DNA from: Polaromonas sp. YR568
Lineage (GTDB): Bacteria > Pseudomonadota > Gammaproteobacteria > Burkholderiales > Burkholderiaceae
Length of the DNA stretch: 11,048 nt
Direction: 5' to 3'
NCBI GenBank assembly: GCA_945871335.1
Contig: CAMBWM010000062.1
Span: 1-11,048, forward strand
Shown: piece after piece, positions 1 to 6,910 of the stretch
Layout: every line of letters begins with the position of its first letter
How positions within the stretch are numbered: the first letter of the stretch is position 1
Position numbers and translations under genes: made by a program
Notes under the pieces: model-generated
The model's database searches: none
Told to the model about the DNA's origin: nothing
Seen by the model: only the letters and a program-made list of their open reading frames with translations

Positions 1-384
1 CTGGCCGAGTTGCTGCCCTTGTGCAGCCAGCGCGGCGTGCGCCTGGCGCTGGGCGGCGTTTTTAATTCCGGCATCCTGGCCACCGGCACACGCGCAGGCC
101 AGGCGCTGTTCAATTACGCAGCCGCCCCGCCCGAGTGGCTGGAACGCGCCGGCCGCCTAGAAGACATCTGCCAGGCGCATGGTGTGCCTTTGCGCGCAGC
201 GGCCCTGCAATTTCCGCTGGCGCATCCGGCCGTTGACGTGGTCATGGTCGGCGCCCGTCATCAGCGTGAATGGCAGGACGCAGTCAACATGGTGCAGCAC
301 CCAATTGCGCCGAACTTCTGGCAAGCGCTGCGTCAGGCCGGACTGCTGCCAGCCGACGCGCCTGTGCCTGAGAGCGCCGCATGA
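1..384 (+). CDS. Aldo/keto reductase, aldose 1-dehydrogenase type (C-terminal part, 5' end outside window)
   Basis: The reading frame is open from the first base and ends at TGA 382-384; the 127 visible residues are the C-terminal part of an aldo/keto reductase. The segment GGVFNSGILATG (about visible residues 18-29) matches the pattern of D-threo-aldose/L-fucose 1-dehydrogenases and the related pyridoxal 4-dehydrogenases. It is followed by a helix rich in Ala/Leu, then PLAHPAVDVVMVGAR, the family's cofactor-side strand and loop. Such enzymes oxidise an aldose at C1 to its lactone with NAD(P)+. The stop overlaps the start of the downstream lactonase by 4 nt (ATGA), so the two are translationally coupled and plausibly act in sequence: dehydrogenase makes the lactone, lactonase opens it. 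The substrate (L-fucose, L-galactose, D-arabinose, or another) cannot be decided from this fragment. Confidence 0.85.
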   Translation: MAELLPLCSQRGVRLALGGVFNSGILATGTRAGQALFNYAAAPPEWLERAGRLEDICQAHGVPLRAAALQFPLAHPAVDVVMVGARHQREWQDAVNMVQHPIAPNFWQALRQAGLLPADAPVPESAA

Positions 385-1202
385 TCGACGCGCACTTTCA
401 CAGCTGGCTGCTGTCCCGTGGCGACTACGGCTGGCTCACGCCGGCACTCCCAGAGATTTACCGGGATGTGTCCATAGTTGACTGGCAAGCCCAAGCCACA
501 GCGCATGGCATCAGCGGCGGGGTACTGGTGCAAGCTGCGCCCACTGAAGCCGAAACGCAGTGGCTGCTGGCCCAGGCGCAACAGCATCCGGCGGTGCTCG
601 GCGTGGTGGGCTGGGCCGATCTGCTGGCGCCCGACGCGCCGGCCCGCATTCAAGCGCTGGCCGCCAACCCCAAGCTCAAGGGCTTGCGACCTATGTTGCA
701 AGACATCGCCGACCCCGACTGGATTTTGCAAGCGGCTCTGGCGCCCGCGCTGCAAACCATGAGCGATCTAGGTCTGGTGCTGGACGCGCTAATCAAACCC
801 CTTCACCTGCCGCGCCTGCTGACACTGGCCGCACGCTACCCGGCGCTGACACTGGTCATTGACCACGCCGCCAAGCCCGACATTGATGCCGGCCAGTGGG
901 AACCTTGGGCCAGCGATCTGGCCCGGGTGGCCAGACAAACGCAAGCCGTCTGCAAAATTTCGGGCCTGCTGACAGAAGCCGGCCCGCAGCCGCGGCCGGA
1001 CGCGGCCCAGCGCTGGGCCGCGCACGTTCTGCAAGTGTTTGGCGAAGACCGCGTTATGTGGGGCAGCGACTGGCCGGTGCTCGAACTCGCCGGCAGCTAC
1101 AGCGACTGGTGGCAGGCCAGCCGGCGCCTGAGCGCAAGCCTGAGTGAAGCCGGCCAGCAGGCGCTCTATGGCGGCAACGCCAGGCGAATTTACCGGCTTT
1201 GA
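381..1202 (+). CDS. Amidohydrolase family sugar lactonase (L-fuconolactonase-like)
   Basis: This 273-aa protein is a single-domain amidohydrolase-2/TIM-barrel hydrolase of the L-fuconolactonase/L-rhamnono-lactonase group, which hydrolyses sugar lactones to aldonic acids. Visible landmarks are the N-terminal metal-type HxH (DAHFH, His5 and His7), GLRPMLQD near residues 101-108, DHAAKP (161-166), KISGL (192-196) and WGSDWP (227-232, the family's conserved barrel Asp). The C-terminal NARRIYRL is typical of the family. Length is normal. The start is the ATG inside the ATGA overlap with the upstream aldo/keto reductase, preceded by GAGAG. It is likely cytoplasmic and the second step of an oxidative sugar pathway. 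Its final codons and 3' flank recur at 8864-8936. Exact substrate not resolvable here. Confidence 0.85.
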   Translation: MIDAHFHSWLLSRGDYGWLTPALPEIYRDVSIVDWQAQATAHGISGGVLVQAAPTEAETQWLLAQAQQHPAVLGVVGWADLLAPDAPARIQALAANPKLKGLRPMLQDIADPDWILQAALAPALQTMSDLGLVLDALIKPLHLPRLLTLAARYPALTLVIDHAAKPDIDAGQWEPWASDLARVARQTQAVCKISGLLTEAGPQPRPDAAQRWAAHVLQVFGEDRVMWGSDWPVLELAGSYSDWWQASRRLSASLSEAGQQALYGGNARRIYRL

Positions 1203-1232
1203 ACGTGTCGGCCGGCCTTGACGCTCACAGCG
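1158..1232 (+). repeat. Left copy of a flanking direct repeat (amidohydrolase 3' end plus 3' flank)
   Basis: The last 15 codons of the amidohydrolase (including TGA) and the following ~30 nt match 8864-8936 in the same orientation. Hand alignment gives 37/45 identical bases in the coding part and 19/24 in 1209-1232 against 8913-8936; a short unaligned stretch (1203-1208 against 8909-8912) lies between. Similarity stops at about 1232, just where the stop codon of the minus-strand caspase gene begins. Because it continues past the stop codon, protein conservation alone does not explain it. The repeat brackets the caspase cassette. Confidence 0.75.
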
Positions 1233-1240
1233 TTATTTTT
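1220..1240 (+). terminator. Putative rho-independent terminator after the amidohydrolase
   Basis: ACGCT (1221-1225), loop CAC, AGCGT (1229-1233), then TATTTTT (1234-1240) on the plus strand. The 5-bp stem can gain a G-T pair at its base. The short stem and U-rich tail fit a weak intrinsic terminator for the sugar operon. It straddles the repeat/cassette junction and covers the TAA (1233-1235) of the opposing caspase gene. Just left of it is the perfect palindrome GGCCGGCC (1210-1217). No U-run is seen in the minus-strand direction. Confidence 0.45.
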
Positions 1241-2672
1241 GCACCGTAAAAAAGAAATCCCCAATGAGACTTGAGTTGTCCCACGGCACCTGCTCGCCCT
1301 TGGTCTCATCCATCACGTTACGCCTTACTACCTTAAAGACTTGCTCTATAGGCATGTTGGGCTGCTTGAGCGCTTGTAGCAAATGCTTGGTGTATGGGCT
1401 GTTTCTTCCTACTCCATCTGCTGCCACTTTGCCCGGCGCAGTTGCGAACGAAATGAAAGTGCCCCCCGGTGCATCCATGCGACCCAGACCGTTACTGCTA
1501 GAGCGCCAGCTTCTTTGAAGCTCATTGTTGCGACAAGCATCAACCAGCAAAATATTGACTCGCTTATTGTTTGGACCCCTGATGCTGTCCATCATCTCCA
1601 AGAACTGACTCGCATCAAATGCCTGATCAACAACTTCATACTCACGCTTGATGTCTGCGTTCACTGGTATGAGGTAGTTCTTTCCTTTGACCTCAACGCC
1701 GTGACCACTGTAGTAGACAAGCCCGACATCGCTATTGACAAGCTTATCGGCGAATCTGCGTGTGGCCTCGCGCATTGCCACCAGAGTGGCATTGTTAGCC
1801 TCAATGACATCAAATCCGACCGCCCTAAGTGACCGCGCCATGTCGGTTGAGTCATTGACAGGATTTTTAAGTGGATTGATTTTGTAAGCAGCGTTACCGA
1901 TGACCAAGGCAACTCGGCGTTCTGTTGGTACGCTTTGAGTAGGTCTTATGTTTGGCGCGGGGGCTGCTTGAGAAACGCGCAGTTGCTCTTCCAAATCTTG
2001 CTGCTTTTTACGCGATGCCTCAAGGTCTGCAGCAAGGCGGTCTCGTTCAGCTTTGACCGAATCAGGCACTGGTGCTTGGGTTGCTGAAGCTGTTAAGGAA
2101 GCGTTAAAAGGAAAACGTTGGGCATCAACAGCGAAAGACTGCACCAAGCTCCCGTTTTCCCAGCGGCCTTGTTTAGTTATCTCCCCGCTGGAAGCGTACT
2201 CAATACCTTGGCCGTTACGCTTGTTTTCCATGAACTCCCCCACGAACTTGTTGCCGTTGGCGCTGGTGTAAGTGCCTTGGCCGGTCCGTTGATCGTCCTT
2301 GTACTCGCCCACATACTTGTCACCCTTCCATTGGTTATCAGCTAGGAGATCGAGAGTGCCTTGGCCGTGACGCTTGCCGTCCTTGAAAGCCCCCACGTAC
2401 TTATTGCCGTTGGCGTAAGTCATAGTGCCTTGGCCGTGACGAATGTTCTCCCGCCACTCCCCTACGTACTTGCCGCCTCTGGGGTAGGTGAAAGTGCCTT
2501 GGCCGTTAAGCTTGTTGTCCTTGAACTCCCCCACGTACTTGCCGCCGTCTGCGAAGGTCTCAGTACCAACACAATTGTGCTTGGAAGCTGAGCGGCATTC
2601 AGGCAGTTGCGACTGCGACGTTGCTGCAAATGGAAGCAAACTGAATAACAGAAGATTTAAAAGAAAGCGCAT
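1233..2672 (-). CDS. MORN-repeat caspase-like protease D (secreted, 479 aa)
   Basis: This is a predicted periplasmic cysteine protease of the bacterial caspase-like (peptidase C14, orthocaspase/metacaspase) family. In order it has a Sec signal peptide (about 1-19), a Cys pair (Cys26, Cys34), five MORN repeats (about 44-163; the third carries about 5 extra residues) and a capping motif QGRWENGSLVQSF. A charged helix likely to form a short coiled coil (about 205-235) follows, then the caspase domain (about 252-475). The catalytic dyad is visible: His324 in YYSGHG and Cys380 in LVDACRNN, with the Asp before Ala-Cys expected of enzymes that cleave after Arg/Lys. It is closely related to caspase A (6907-8277), down to DNA level in places. 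Unlike its neighbours it does not overlap the gene before it; a 47-nt gap precedes it and no clear Shine-Dalgarno is seen, so it may be a later addition to the operon. Natural substrate unknown. Confidence 0.88.
   Translation of the reverse strand: MRFLLNLLLFSLLPFAATSQSQLPECRSASKHNCVGTETFADGGKYVGEFKDNKLNGQGTFTYPRGGKYVGEWRENIRHGQGTMTYANGNKYVGAFKDGKRHGQGTLDLLADNQWKGDKYVGEYKDDQRTGQGTYTSANGNKFVGEFMENKRNGQGIEYASSGEITKQGRWENGSLVQSFAVDAQRFPFNASLTASATQAPVPDSVKAERDRLAADLEASRKKQQDLEEQLRVSQAAPAPNIRPTQSVPTERRVALVIGNAAYKINPLKNPVNDSTDMARSLRAVGFDVIEANNATLVAMREATRRFADKLVNSDVGLVYYSGHGVEVKGKNYLIPVNADIKREYEVVDQAFDASQFLEMMDSIRGPNNKRVNILLVDACRNNELQRSWRSSSNGLGRMDAPGGTFISFATAPGKVAADGVGRNSPYTKHLLQALKQPNMPIEQVFKVVRRNVMDETKGEQVPWDNSSLIGDFFFTVQK
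2184..2543 (-). repeat. MORN repeat array in caspase D (five units)
   Basis: Five in-frame units of 23 residues (69 nt) with the pattern KYVGEFKD..R.GQGT.TYANG, the third extended by about five residues. The DNA shows recurring GCCTTGGCCGT blocks on the plus strand at this spacing. MORN repeats form beta-hairpin ladders and in other proteins bind phospholipids or protein partners. Confidence 0.85.
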
Positions 2673-2701
2673 AGTTCAAGCTTGTAAATCAACTGGCGGG
2701 T

Positions 2702-2715
2702 GAAGTTTTTACTTC
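2702..2715 (-). other. Small hairpin in the 47-nt gap before caspase D
   Basis: Perfect 5-bp inverted repeat GAAGT / ACTTC with a 4-nt loop, starting five bases downstream of the TAG of the preceding gene. It lacks a U-run, so a classical terminator is unlikely. It could be an mRNA stability or processing element, or chance. The rest of the gap (2673-2719) shows no convincing promoter. Confidence 0.3.
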
Positions 2716-2719
2716 TAAA

Positions 2720-3181
2720 CTATTCAACGGTAAAAGCAACAACCTGCTGATTTTGCCTGCCCATTGAGTCTGTGATCATCAGGGAGAGTTGGTGGCGGCC
2801 TTTGGGTAGAACAGCATCCTTAACTTTGATGCCATCTTTAGAAACCTTAGCAACGCCCAGCAGCCGCTGGGTGATGTCAATGCGAAATGAGCCATAAAAA
2901 ACTCGGAAGGTATCGGGCTTTGGCTCTGATGGTGGATTGCCCACAAATCGAATATCGATACTTGTTGGCGCAGTGACGGGTTTGGAAATATCGGGGGTAA
3001 GAAACTCTATTTGAGGTGAGCCGGGCTGGCTGACGCTACGCGGGTTCAACATTCCCCCCGCTGCAAAAGACGCAGCAGCCTCTGCCTCTGTCACTAAAAA
3101 GACGGGTTGCGCCCAAGTGAGGCTTGATGTGAAACCCATCCACAAAGCGAGGGCGATAAGTTTTTTCATGTAGGGACTCAT
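2720..3181 (-). CDS. Small secreted beta-rich protein, function unknown (153 aa)
   Basis: I do not recognise a named family. The N-terminus is a clear Sec signal peptide with cleavage likely after TWA. A low-complexity stretch rich in Ala and Gly follows, then a region of about 95 residues with alternating hydrophobic strands (IEFLTPD, SIDIRFVG, FRVFYGSFRIDIT, HQLSLMITD, VVAFTVE), suggestive of an Ig-like beta-sandwich. The start chosen is the ATG at 3181, which overlaps the stop of the OmpA gene by 4 nt (ATGA). A second in-frame ATG at 3169 (MKKLIALAL) is equally good as a signal-peptide start. It contains PPSEPKP, resembling PPNEPKP in the operon's lipoprotein. Context suggests a periplasmic accessory or adaptor for the caspases; that is inference. 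Confidence 0.7.
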   Translation of the reverse strand: MSPYMKKLIALALWMGFTSSLTWAQPVFLVTEAEAAASFAAGGMLNPRSVSQPGSPQIEFLTPDISKPVTAPTSIDIRFVGNPPSEPKPDTFRVFYGSFRIDITQRLLGVAKVSKDGIKVKDAVLPKGRHQLSLMITDSMGRQNQQVVAFTVE

Positions 3182-3657
3182 GGTTGTGTGACGATTCGGA
3201 CTCTGCGATTTATTGCAGCCTTAGTGTCTAAGCTGTCAATCGGCTCACGGAAACCCTTGCCGACTGCTACAAGTCGATTTACCGCAACACCTTCGCTACT
3301 TAAAAACGATACCACCGATTCCGCCCTGCGTGCAGAAAGCGCGTCGTTGTGGGCGGCCGTGCCTCGTGAATCCGTATGGCCCTCAACTTGAAACTTGAAT
3401 GAATCCAACCGACCATCCTTTAAAGCTGTGGCTAAGTCCAGCAAGGGCTTTTTGCTTTCGTCCCGAATAGTCGCAGAGTCCAAATCAAATTGAATCGTGA
3501 GGTCCAAGCTTGGCTGAAGGTTGCGAGTCGTTGCGCCAAGGCTTCTGGTCATTGGAGGCGGCGTCAGGGCACGAACCATATCTTCGACTTTTAGGGGGGC
3601 GTGCTGTGCCAGCACCAAGCTAGGCAAGGCCAGCAGCAAAATAGTCAACTGTTTCAT
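3178..3657 (-). CDS. OmpA-family peptidoglycan-binding protein (159 aa)
   Basis: This is a small periplasmic protein with a signal peptide (about 1-18, ending LVLA) and one OmpA C-terminal domain (about 52-158), without a membrane barrel and without a lipobox. Diagnostic features are FDLDSATI, VEGHTDSRG (Asp96), the N..LSARRA motif (Asn104 to Ala112, with Arg111), a GKGFREPI segment and NRRVRI near the end. Asp96 and Arg111 are the positions that contact diaminopimelate in this family, so it should dock on the cell wall. I chose ATG 3657 because AAGGTG (3664-3669) sits 6 nt before it. A GTG at 3666 overlapping the upstream stop (GTGA) would add three residues. Likely role: anchoring the envelope system to peptidoglycan (inference). 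Confidence 0.85.
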   Translation of the reverse strand: MKQLTILLLALPSLVLAQHAPLKVEDMVRALTPPPMTRSLGATTRNLQPSLDLTIQFDLDSATIRDESKKPLLDLATALKDGRLDSFKFQVEGHTDSRGTAAHNDALSARRAESVVSFLSSEGVAVNRLVAVGKGFREPIDSLDTKAAINRRVRIVTQP

Positions 3658-3662
3658 CGTTT

Positions 3663-5261
3663 TCACCTTACTTCAGCCACGCTCACCAGCGATGCTGCCA
3701 TCTGTCCATTTTTCCCCTTGATGCCCCGACCAAGAAAGAAATCAACCAGTCGTTTGCGAGCCGTCATTTCTGCCAATGAAAAGGCAAAAGGGCCACCGCC
3801 ACTGCCTTCATCGAGCGCAAAGATTTTGGGGTCACGAGGAGACTGACTCACTACAAAAAGCACTCGATTCGTCCCCTCGGGGCCAGCAGCTTTGATCGAC
3901 CAACCGGGCTTAGGGAATTTATAGGTGACATTCGCCTTGATTTGGTTGTCTTGATCCAGCTTGTTCGGATAGAGCAAATAAAAGCTTTTACCGTCAGAGC
4001 CGAGCATCACAGCGTACAAGTATCCGTTTGTGTTTGAGCGCACGCTAAAGGCAAATGGGTCTTTACCAATCACCAAGCTCTTAGGTGCAGTCACCTCCAC
4101 CTTCAAACGTCCATTGCGTTGCGCGTAAATATCTTCAAGGGTCGCGGCCGATGCGGCTAATTGCTCGATCGGTGTTTCAACAGGTACTTGAGCAACCACC
4201 AGGGGCGTAAGTGCAGGGGCCGAGGGTTGCACCACTGGCGGGGGCACAGGAGTACCCTGAGTTGTTACTGGCATCACTGCCATAGGAATCGAAGCCGGAG
4301 GCGGAGCCGGCAAATTGACGGCTGCCAATATGACCGGCTTTGGCGGGTCTTGAACCACGATCAAGTTGCGGGTCCCGCGCATTTGAATGGTTGAGGGCAG
4401 CATTCCTGCCGCTTTATGCGGAGCCATCAGCGCATTGAGTTTGACCTGAGCGCAGAGCCGAATTTCCTCAAGGGTAATTGCCCCGCTACTGTTGGTATCT
4501 TTGGCATCACCCAAAAGGCATTGCCCAATGGAGTGGGTGGCCAATCCACCAAGCTGCTCATTGTCCCAACTGACCTCGTTGTAGTTGGCCGCAGAAATTT
4601 GAACGAAGTTTTCCTGAGGAACTCCAAACCGCTGCATTGCTGTTGCAAAGCTACGCGTCAAAGTTTGATTAACGGCAACATCACACTTGTCATTGGCCGG
4701 CGCTACAAACTTTGCGCGCACGTTCGCTGCCTGTGAAATAGACCTTGTACGCGATGCGACCACCCCACCAGAAAAACAGGCATCGACCATCACCACAGCT
4801 TTGTCGGCGACTTGGCTGATCTTGGATGTGTAACCAGCAATTTCAGCTTCACTGATCAAATCGTCTTGGGTGTATTTGCCTTGTGTGTATGGGATAAAAC
4901 CCTGCTCACAGCCATTTTTGGTGCTGTAGCTGGTTCCATGGCCTGAAAAGTAGATGAAGACTTTTTCTCCGGCCCCGACCTTTTGCTTAAGCCTATCCAG
5001 GGCGGCCAAGATGTTCTGCTTGGTGGCGTTCGTGTCGCGAAGTTCAATTATTTGCTGTTCAGGCACACCCATAGCAAGAGCCATACGGCGAGAAGTGTCC
5101 ATGTCTTTGGCCACGCCTAAAAGCGGTTCCGCTCCAGAAGCCTTGGAATACTGCCCAACTCCAACAATCAGGGCATGATGCCGTTCATTGGCAGCAGCAA
5201 ACGAAGAGATTGCAGCAATAGAACACGCCAACAAGACTTGCCATAGGGATAAGAAACGCAC
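3663..5261 (-). CDS. Caspase-like protease C with EF-hand-like loop and DUF4384 domain (532 aa)
   Basis: A predicted secreted C14 caspase/metacaspase protein without MORN repeats. In order it has a signal peptide (about 1-24, ending FAAA), a caspase domain (about 27-300) with His108 in YFSGHG and Cys162 in MVDACFSGG, a proline-rich linker (about 306-360) and a C-terminal DUF4384-like beta domain (about 385-475; DPFAFSVRSNTNGYLY, then FYLLYPN). Its catalytic motif DACFSGG is the metacaspase form, unlike the DACRNN/DACRDN of its three neighbours, so it is a separate lineage rather than a recent paralogue. Residues 255-266 (DTNSSGAITLEE) fit a calcium-binding EF-hand loop. The start is a GTG at 5261, sharing one base with the upstream TAG and backed by a strong GGGAGGT. 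It may be the calcium-responsive or executioner member of the set, but that is inference. Confidence 0.87.
   Translation of the reverse strand: MRFLSLWQVLLACSIAAISSFAAANERHHALIVGVGQYSKASGAEPLLGVAKDMDTSRRMALAMGVPEQQIIELRDTNATKQNILAALDRLKQKVGAGEKVFIYFSGHGTSYSTKNGCEQGFIPYTQGKYTQDDLISEAEIAGYTSKISQVADKAVVMVDACFSGGVVASRTRSISQAANVRAKFVAPANDKCDVAVNQTLTRSFATAMQRFGVPQENFVQISAANYNEVSWDNEQLGGLATHSIGQCLLGDAKDTNSSGAITLEEIRLCAQVKLNALMAPHKAAGMLPSTIQMRGTRNLIVVQDPPKPVILAAVNLPAPPPASIPMAVMPVTTQGTPVPPPVVQPSAPALTPLVVAQVPVETPIEQLAASAATLEDIYAQRNGRLKVEVTAPKSLVIGKDPFAFSVRSNTNGYLYAVMLGSDGKSFYLLYPNKLDQDNQIKANVTYKFPKPGWSIKAAGPEGTNRVLFVVSQSPRDPKIFALDEGSGGGPFAFSLAEMTARKRLVDFFLGRGIKGKNGQMAASLVSVAEVR
3664..3669 (-). promoter_or_regulatory. 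Ribosome binding site of the OmpA-like gene
   Basis: AAGGTG on the minus strand, six bases before ATG 3657 and overlapping the last codons and TGA of the upstream caspase-DUF4384 gene. It favours ATG 3657 over GTG 3666 and implies coupled translation. Confidence 0.6.
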
Positions 5262-6910
5262 TATCGACCTCCCTTTATTTTTGACAGCACCAACTCACCA
5301 CCAGTGAGACTTCCGTATTCCCAAGGTTGTTGTTTCCCGCCTGTAGCCCTCATCACCTTCTCCCTCACCTTTCGCAGCACAACGCCGATATCCTGCGGAT
5401 CGCTCAAGTGCTCCAGCAGAGCTTGTGTGAATGGAGAGTTCTTTGAACCCACCCCGTCTGCCGCAGTCTGTCCATCCTTGGTCGCATAACTAATCAGAGT
5501 CCCCTCTGCCACCGAGATCGGAGCCAGTCCCTTGGTCACACTGCGGTCACCGGTACGCTGAAGCGGGTTGTCGCGGCAAGCATCCAGAAAGACGATCTTG
5601 GTCTTGCCCGGCATGAAGTTCCCAATGACTTCATTGAGCCGCACCCCTTGGATCGTAGCCTGCGCGGTGTCGGTTTGGTCAACGTCCGTGGGCAGGATGT
5701 AGTTGGTTCCAAAGATTTGAACCCCGTGGCCTGAGTAAAACAACAGCGAGAGGTCAGCGGAGGCAGCGGAACGCCGGAATTGGGCCATTGCCTGCACAAG
5801 CCGCTGGCGGTTGGCATCTGTCACCATCGTCACGGTGAACCCCATCGAGCGCAGTTTCTGGCTGATGGCATTTGCGTCGTTGACAGGATTGTCAAGTCGG
5901 CCTGAGCCGGGGTAGGCAGCGTTCCCAATGACAAGGGCATGTGCGCTGCGGATGCTGACTGCGGTTGGGAGTGCCTGTGCGGTTGACTGCGCTGCCGCAA
6001 GCTGGGCCTCAAGTTCCTGCTGCCTACGCTTTGCGGCTTCAGCTTCTGCGGTTTGTAATGTCAGTCGTTGTTCAAGATCTTGCTGCCGTTGACGAGCGGC
6101 TTGTGCCTCGGCATTTATTCGATCTATTTCAGCGCGGCTGGACTGCGCTGTTTGAATCGGTGCGTTGAATGGAAAACGTTGGGTATCAACAGCAAATGAT
6201 TGCACCAAGTTCCCATTTTCCCAGCGGCCTTGCCTTCTTATCGAGCCGTTGGGGTAGTACTCCATGCCTTGGCCGTTGAAGCTACCGTCTTTAAATTCAC
6301 CAACGTACATGCTGCCATTGCTGAAGATTTGAGTTCCAAAACAATCTGTCCACTTTTGTCCAACAGGGAAAGAACAAACTGGCAACTGAGACTGCGCCGC
6401 AGCAGCCAACTGAACTTTTTCAGGGGCACTAGGCTGCGCTGATGCTGCTTGGGTAGGGGCATTGAACGGAAAGCGGTTTATTTCTAGGGCAACAGAATCT
6501 ATAAGATGGCCACTTTTCCAGTTGGATGAAATGACAGTTCCATCAGCTTTGTATTGAATACCCGGCCCGCTCCGTTGGCCGTCTTTGAATCCACTAACGT
6601 ATTTGTCGCCGTCGGTGTAGGTAAAAGTGCCTTGGCCGTTGAAATAACTGCCTTTGAACTCACCCACGTACTTGTTGCCGTTGACGAAGGTTAAAGTGCC
6701 TTGGCCGTGACGCTTACCATCCTTGAACTCCCCTACGTACCTGTCGCCGTTGGCGAAGGGGTAAGTTCCACTGTAAGTCCCAAAACAATTTGTCCACCTT
6801 GTGAAATCACTGTCCTGACAAGCAGGCAAAGAGCTTTGCGCGAATGTGCTGCCTGCCATCAGGCAGAGTGCCCAAATAAATGACTGCACTGATTTATGAC
6901 ATGAGGTCAT
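5261..6910 (-). CDS. MORN-repeat caspase-like protease B with duplicated N-terminal module (549 aa)
   Basis: A predicted periplasmic C14 caspase. The frame is open to 6958, but ATG 6910 is preferred because it overlaps the upstream TGA by 4 nt (ATGA) and begins directly at a signal peptide (about 1-25, ending TFA). Next come module 1 (about 26-152: Cys31/Cys42, three MORN repeats, NRFPFNAP), a second copy of the module (about 173-251: SQLPVC, Cys179/Cys190, one MORN repeat, QGRWENGNLVQSF, QRFPFNAP) and a Gln/Glu/Ala-rich coiled coil (about 253-305). The caspase domain (about 323-545) has His395 in FYSGHG and Cys445 in FLDACRDN. The second module repeats the mature N-terminus without the signal peptide, so it arose by internal duplication. 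The domain also has the usual NPVNDA motif after the first strand. Role in the cell is unknown. Confidence 0.87.
   Translation of the reverse strand: MTSCHKSVQSFIWALCLMAGSTFAQSSLPACQDSDFTRWTNCFGTYSGTYPFANGDRYVGEFKDGKRHGQGTLTFVNGNKYVGEFKGSYFNGQGTFTYTDGDKYVSGFKDGQRSGPGIQYKADGTVISSNWKSGHLIDSVALEINRFPFNAPTQAASAQPSAPEKVQLAAAAQSQLPVCSFPVGQKWTDCFGTQIFSNGSMYVGEFKDGSFNGQGMEYYPNGSIRRQGRWENGNLVQSFAVDTQRFPFNAPIQTAQSSRAEIDRINAEAQAARQRQQDLEQRLTLQTAEAEAAKRRQQELEAQLAAAQSTAQALPTAVSIRSAHALVIGNAAYPGSGRLDNPVNDANAISQKLRSMGFTVTMVTDANRQRLVQAMAQFRRSAASADLSLLFYSGHGVQIFGTNYILPTDVDQTDTAQATIQGVRLNEVIGNFMPGKTKIVFLDACRDNPLQRTGDRSVTKGLAPISVAEGTLISYATKDGQTAADGVGSKNSPFTQALLEHLSDPQDIGVVLRKVREKVMRATGGKQQPWEYGSLTGGELVLSKIKGGR
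5267..5273 (-). promoter_or_regulatory. Strong ribosome binding site of caspase C
   Basis: GGGAGGT on the minus strand, five bases before the GTG start at 5261, inside the last codons of caspase B. It is the best Shine-Dalgarno in the operon and supports the GTG start; caspase C may be made in higher amounts than its neighbours. Confidence 0.7.
6569..6748 (-). repeat. MORN repeats of caspase B module 1 (three units)
   Basis: Three in-frame 23-residue MORN units (DRYVGEFKDGKRHGQG and two successors, the third degenerate: KYVSGFKDGQRSGPG). A fourth single unit lies in module 2 (SMYVGEFKDGSFNGQG), around 6250-6325. Confidence 0.8.

Noticed and set aside
333..755. Minus-strand open frame across the aldo/keto reductase-lactonase junction
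   Set aside because: High-GC shadow of two well-supported plus-strand genes; the peptide shows no family features.
2053..2591. Plus-strand open frames opposite the MORN arrays (also 7412-8184, 6200-6442)
   Set aside because: They mirror the repeated codons of the minus-strand MORN units, have no ribosome binding sites and give repetitive Val/Leu/Ala-rich peptides. They are antisense shadows of real genes.
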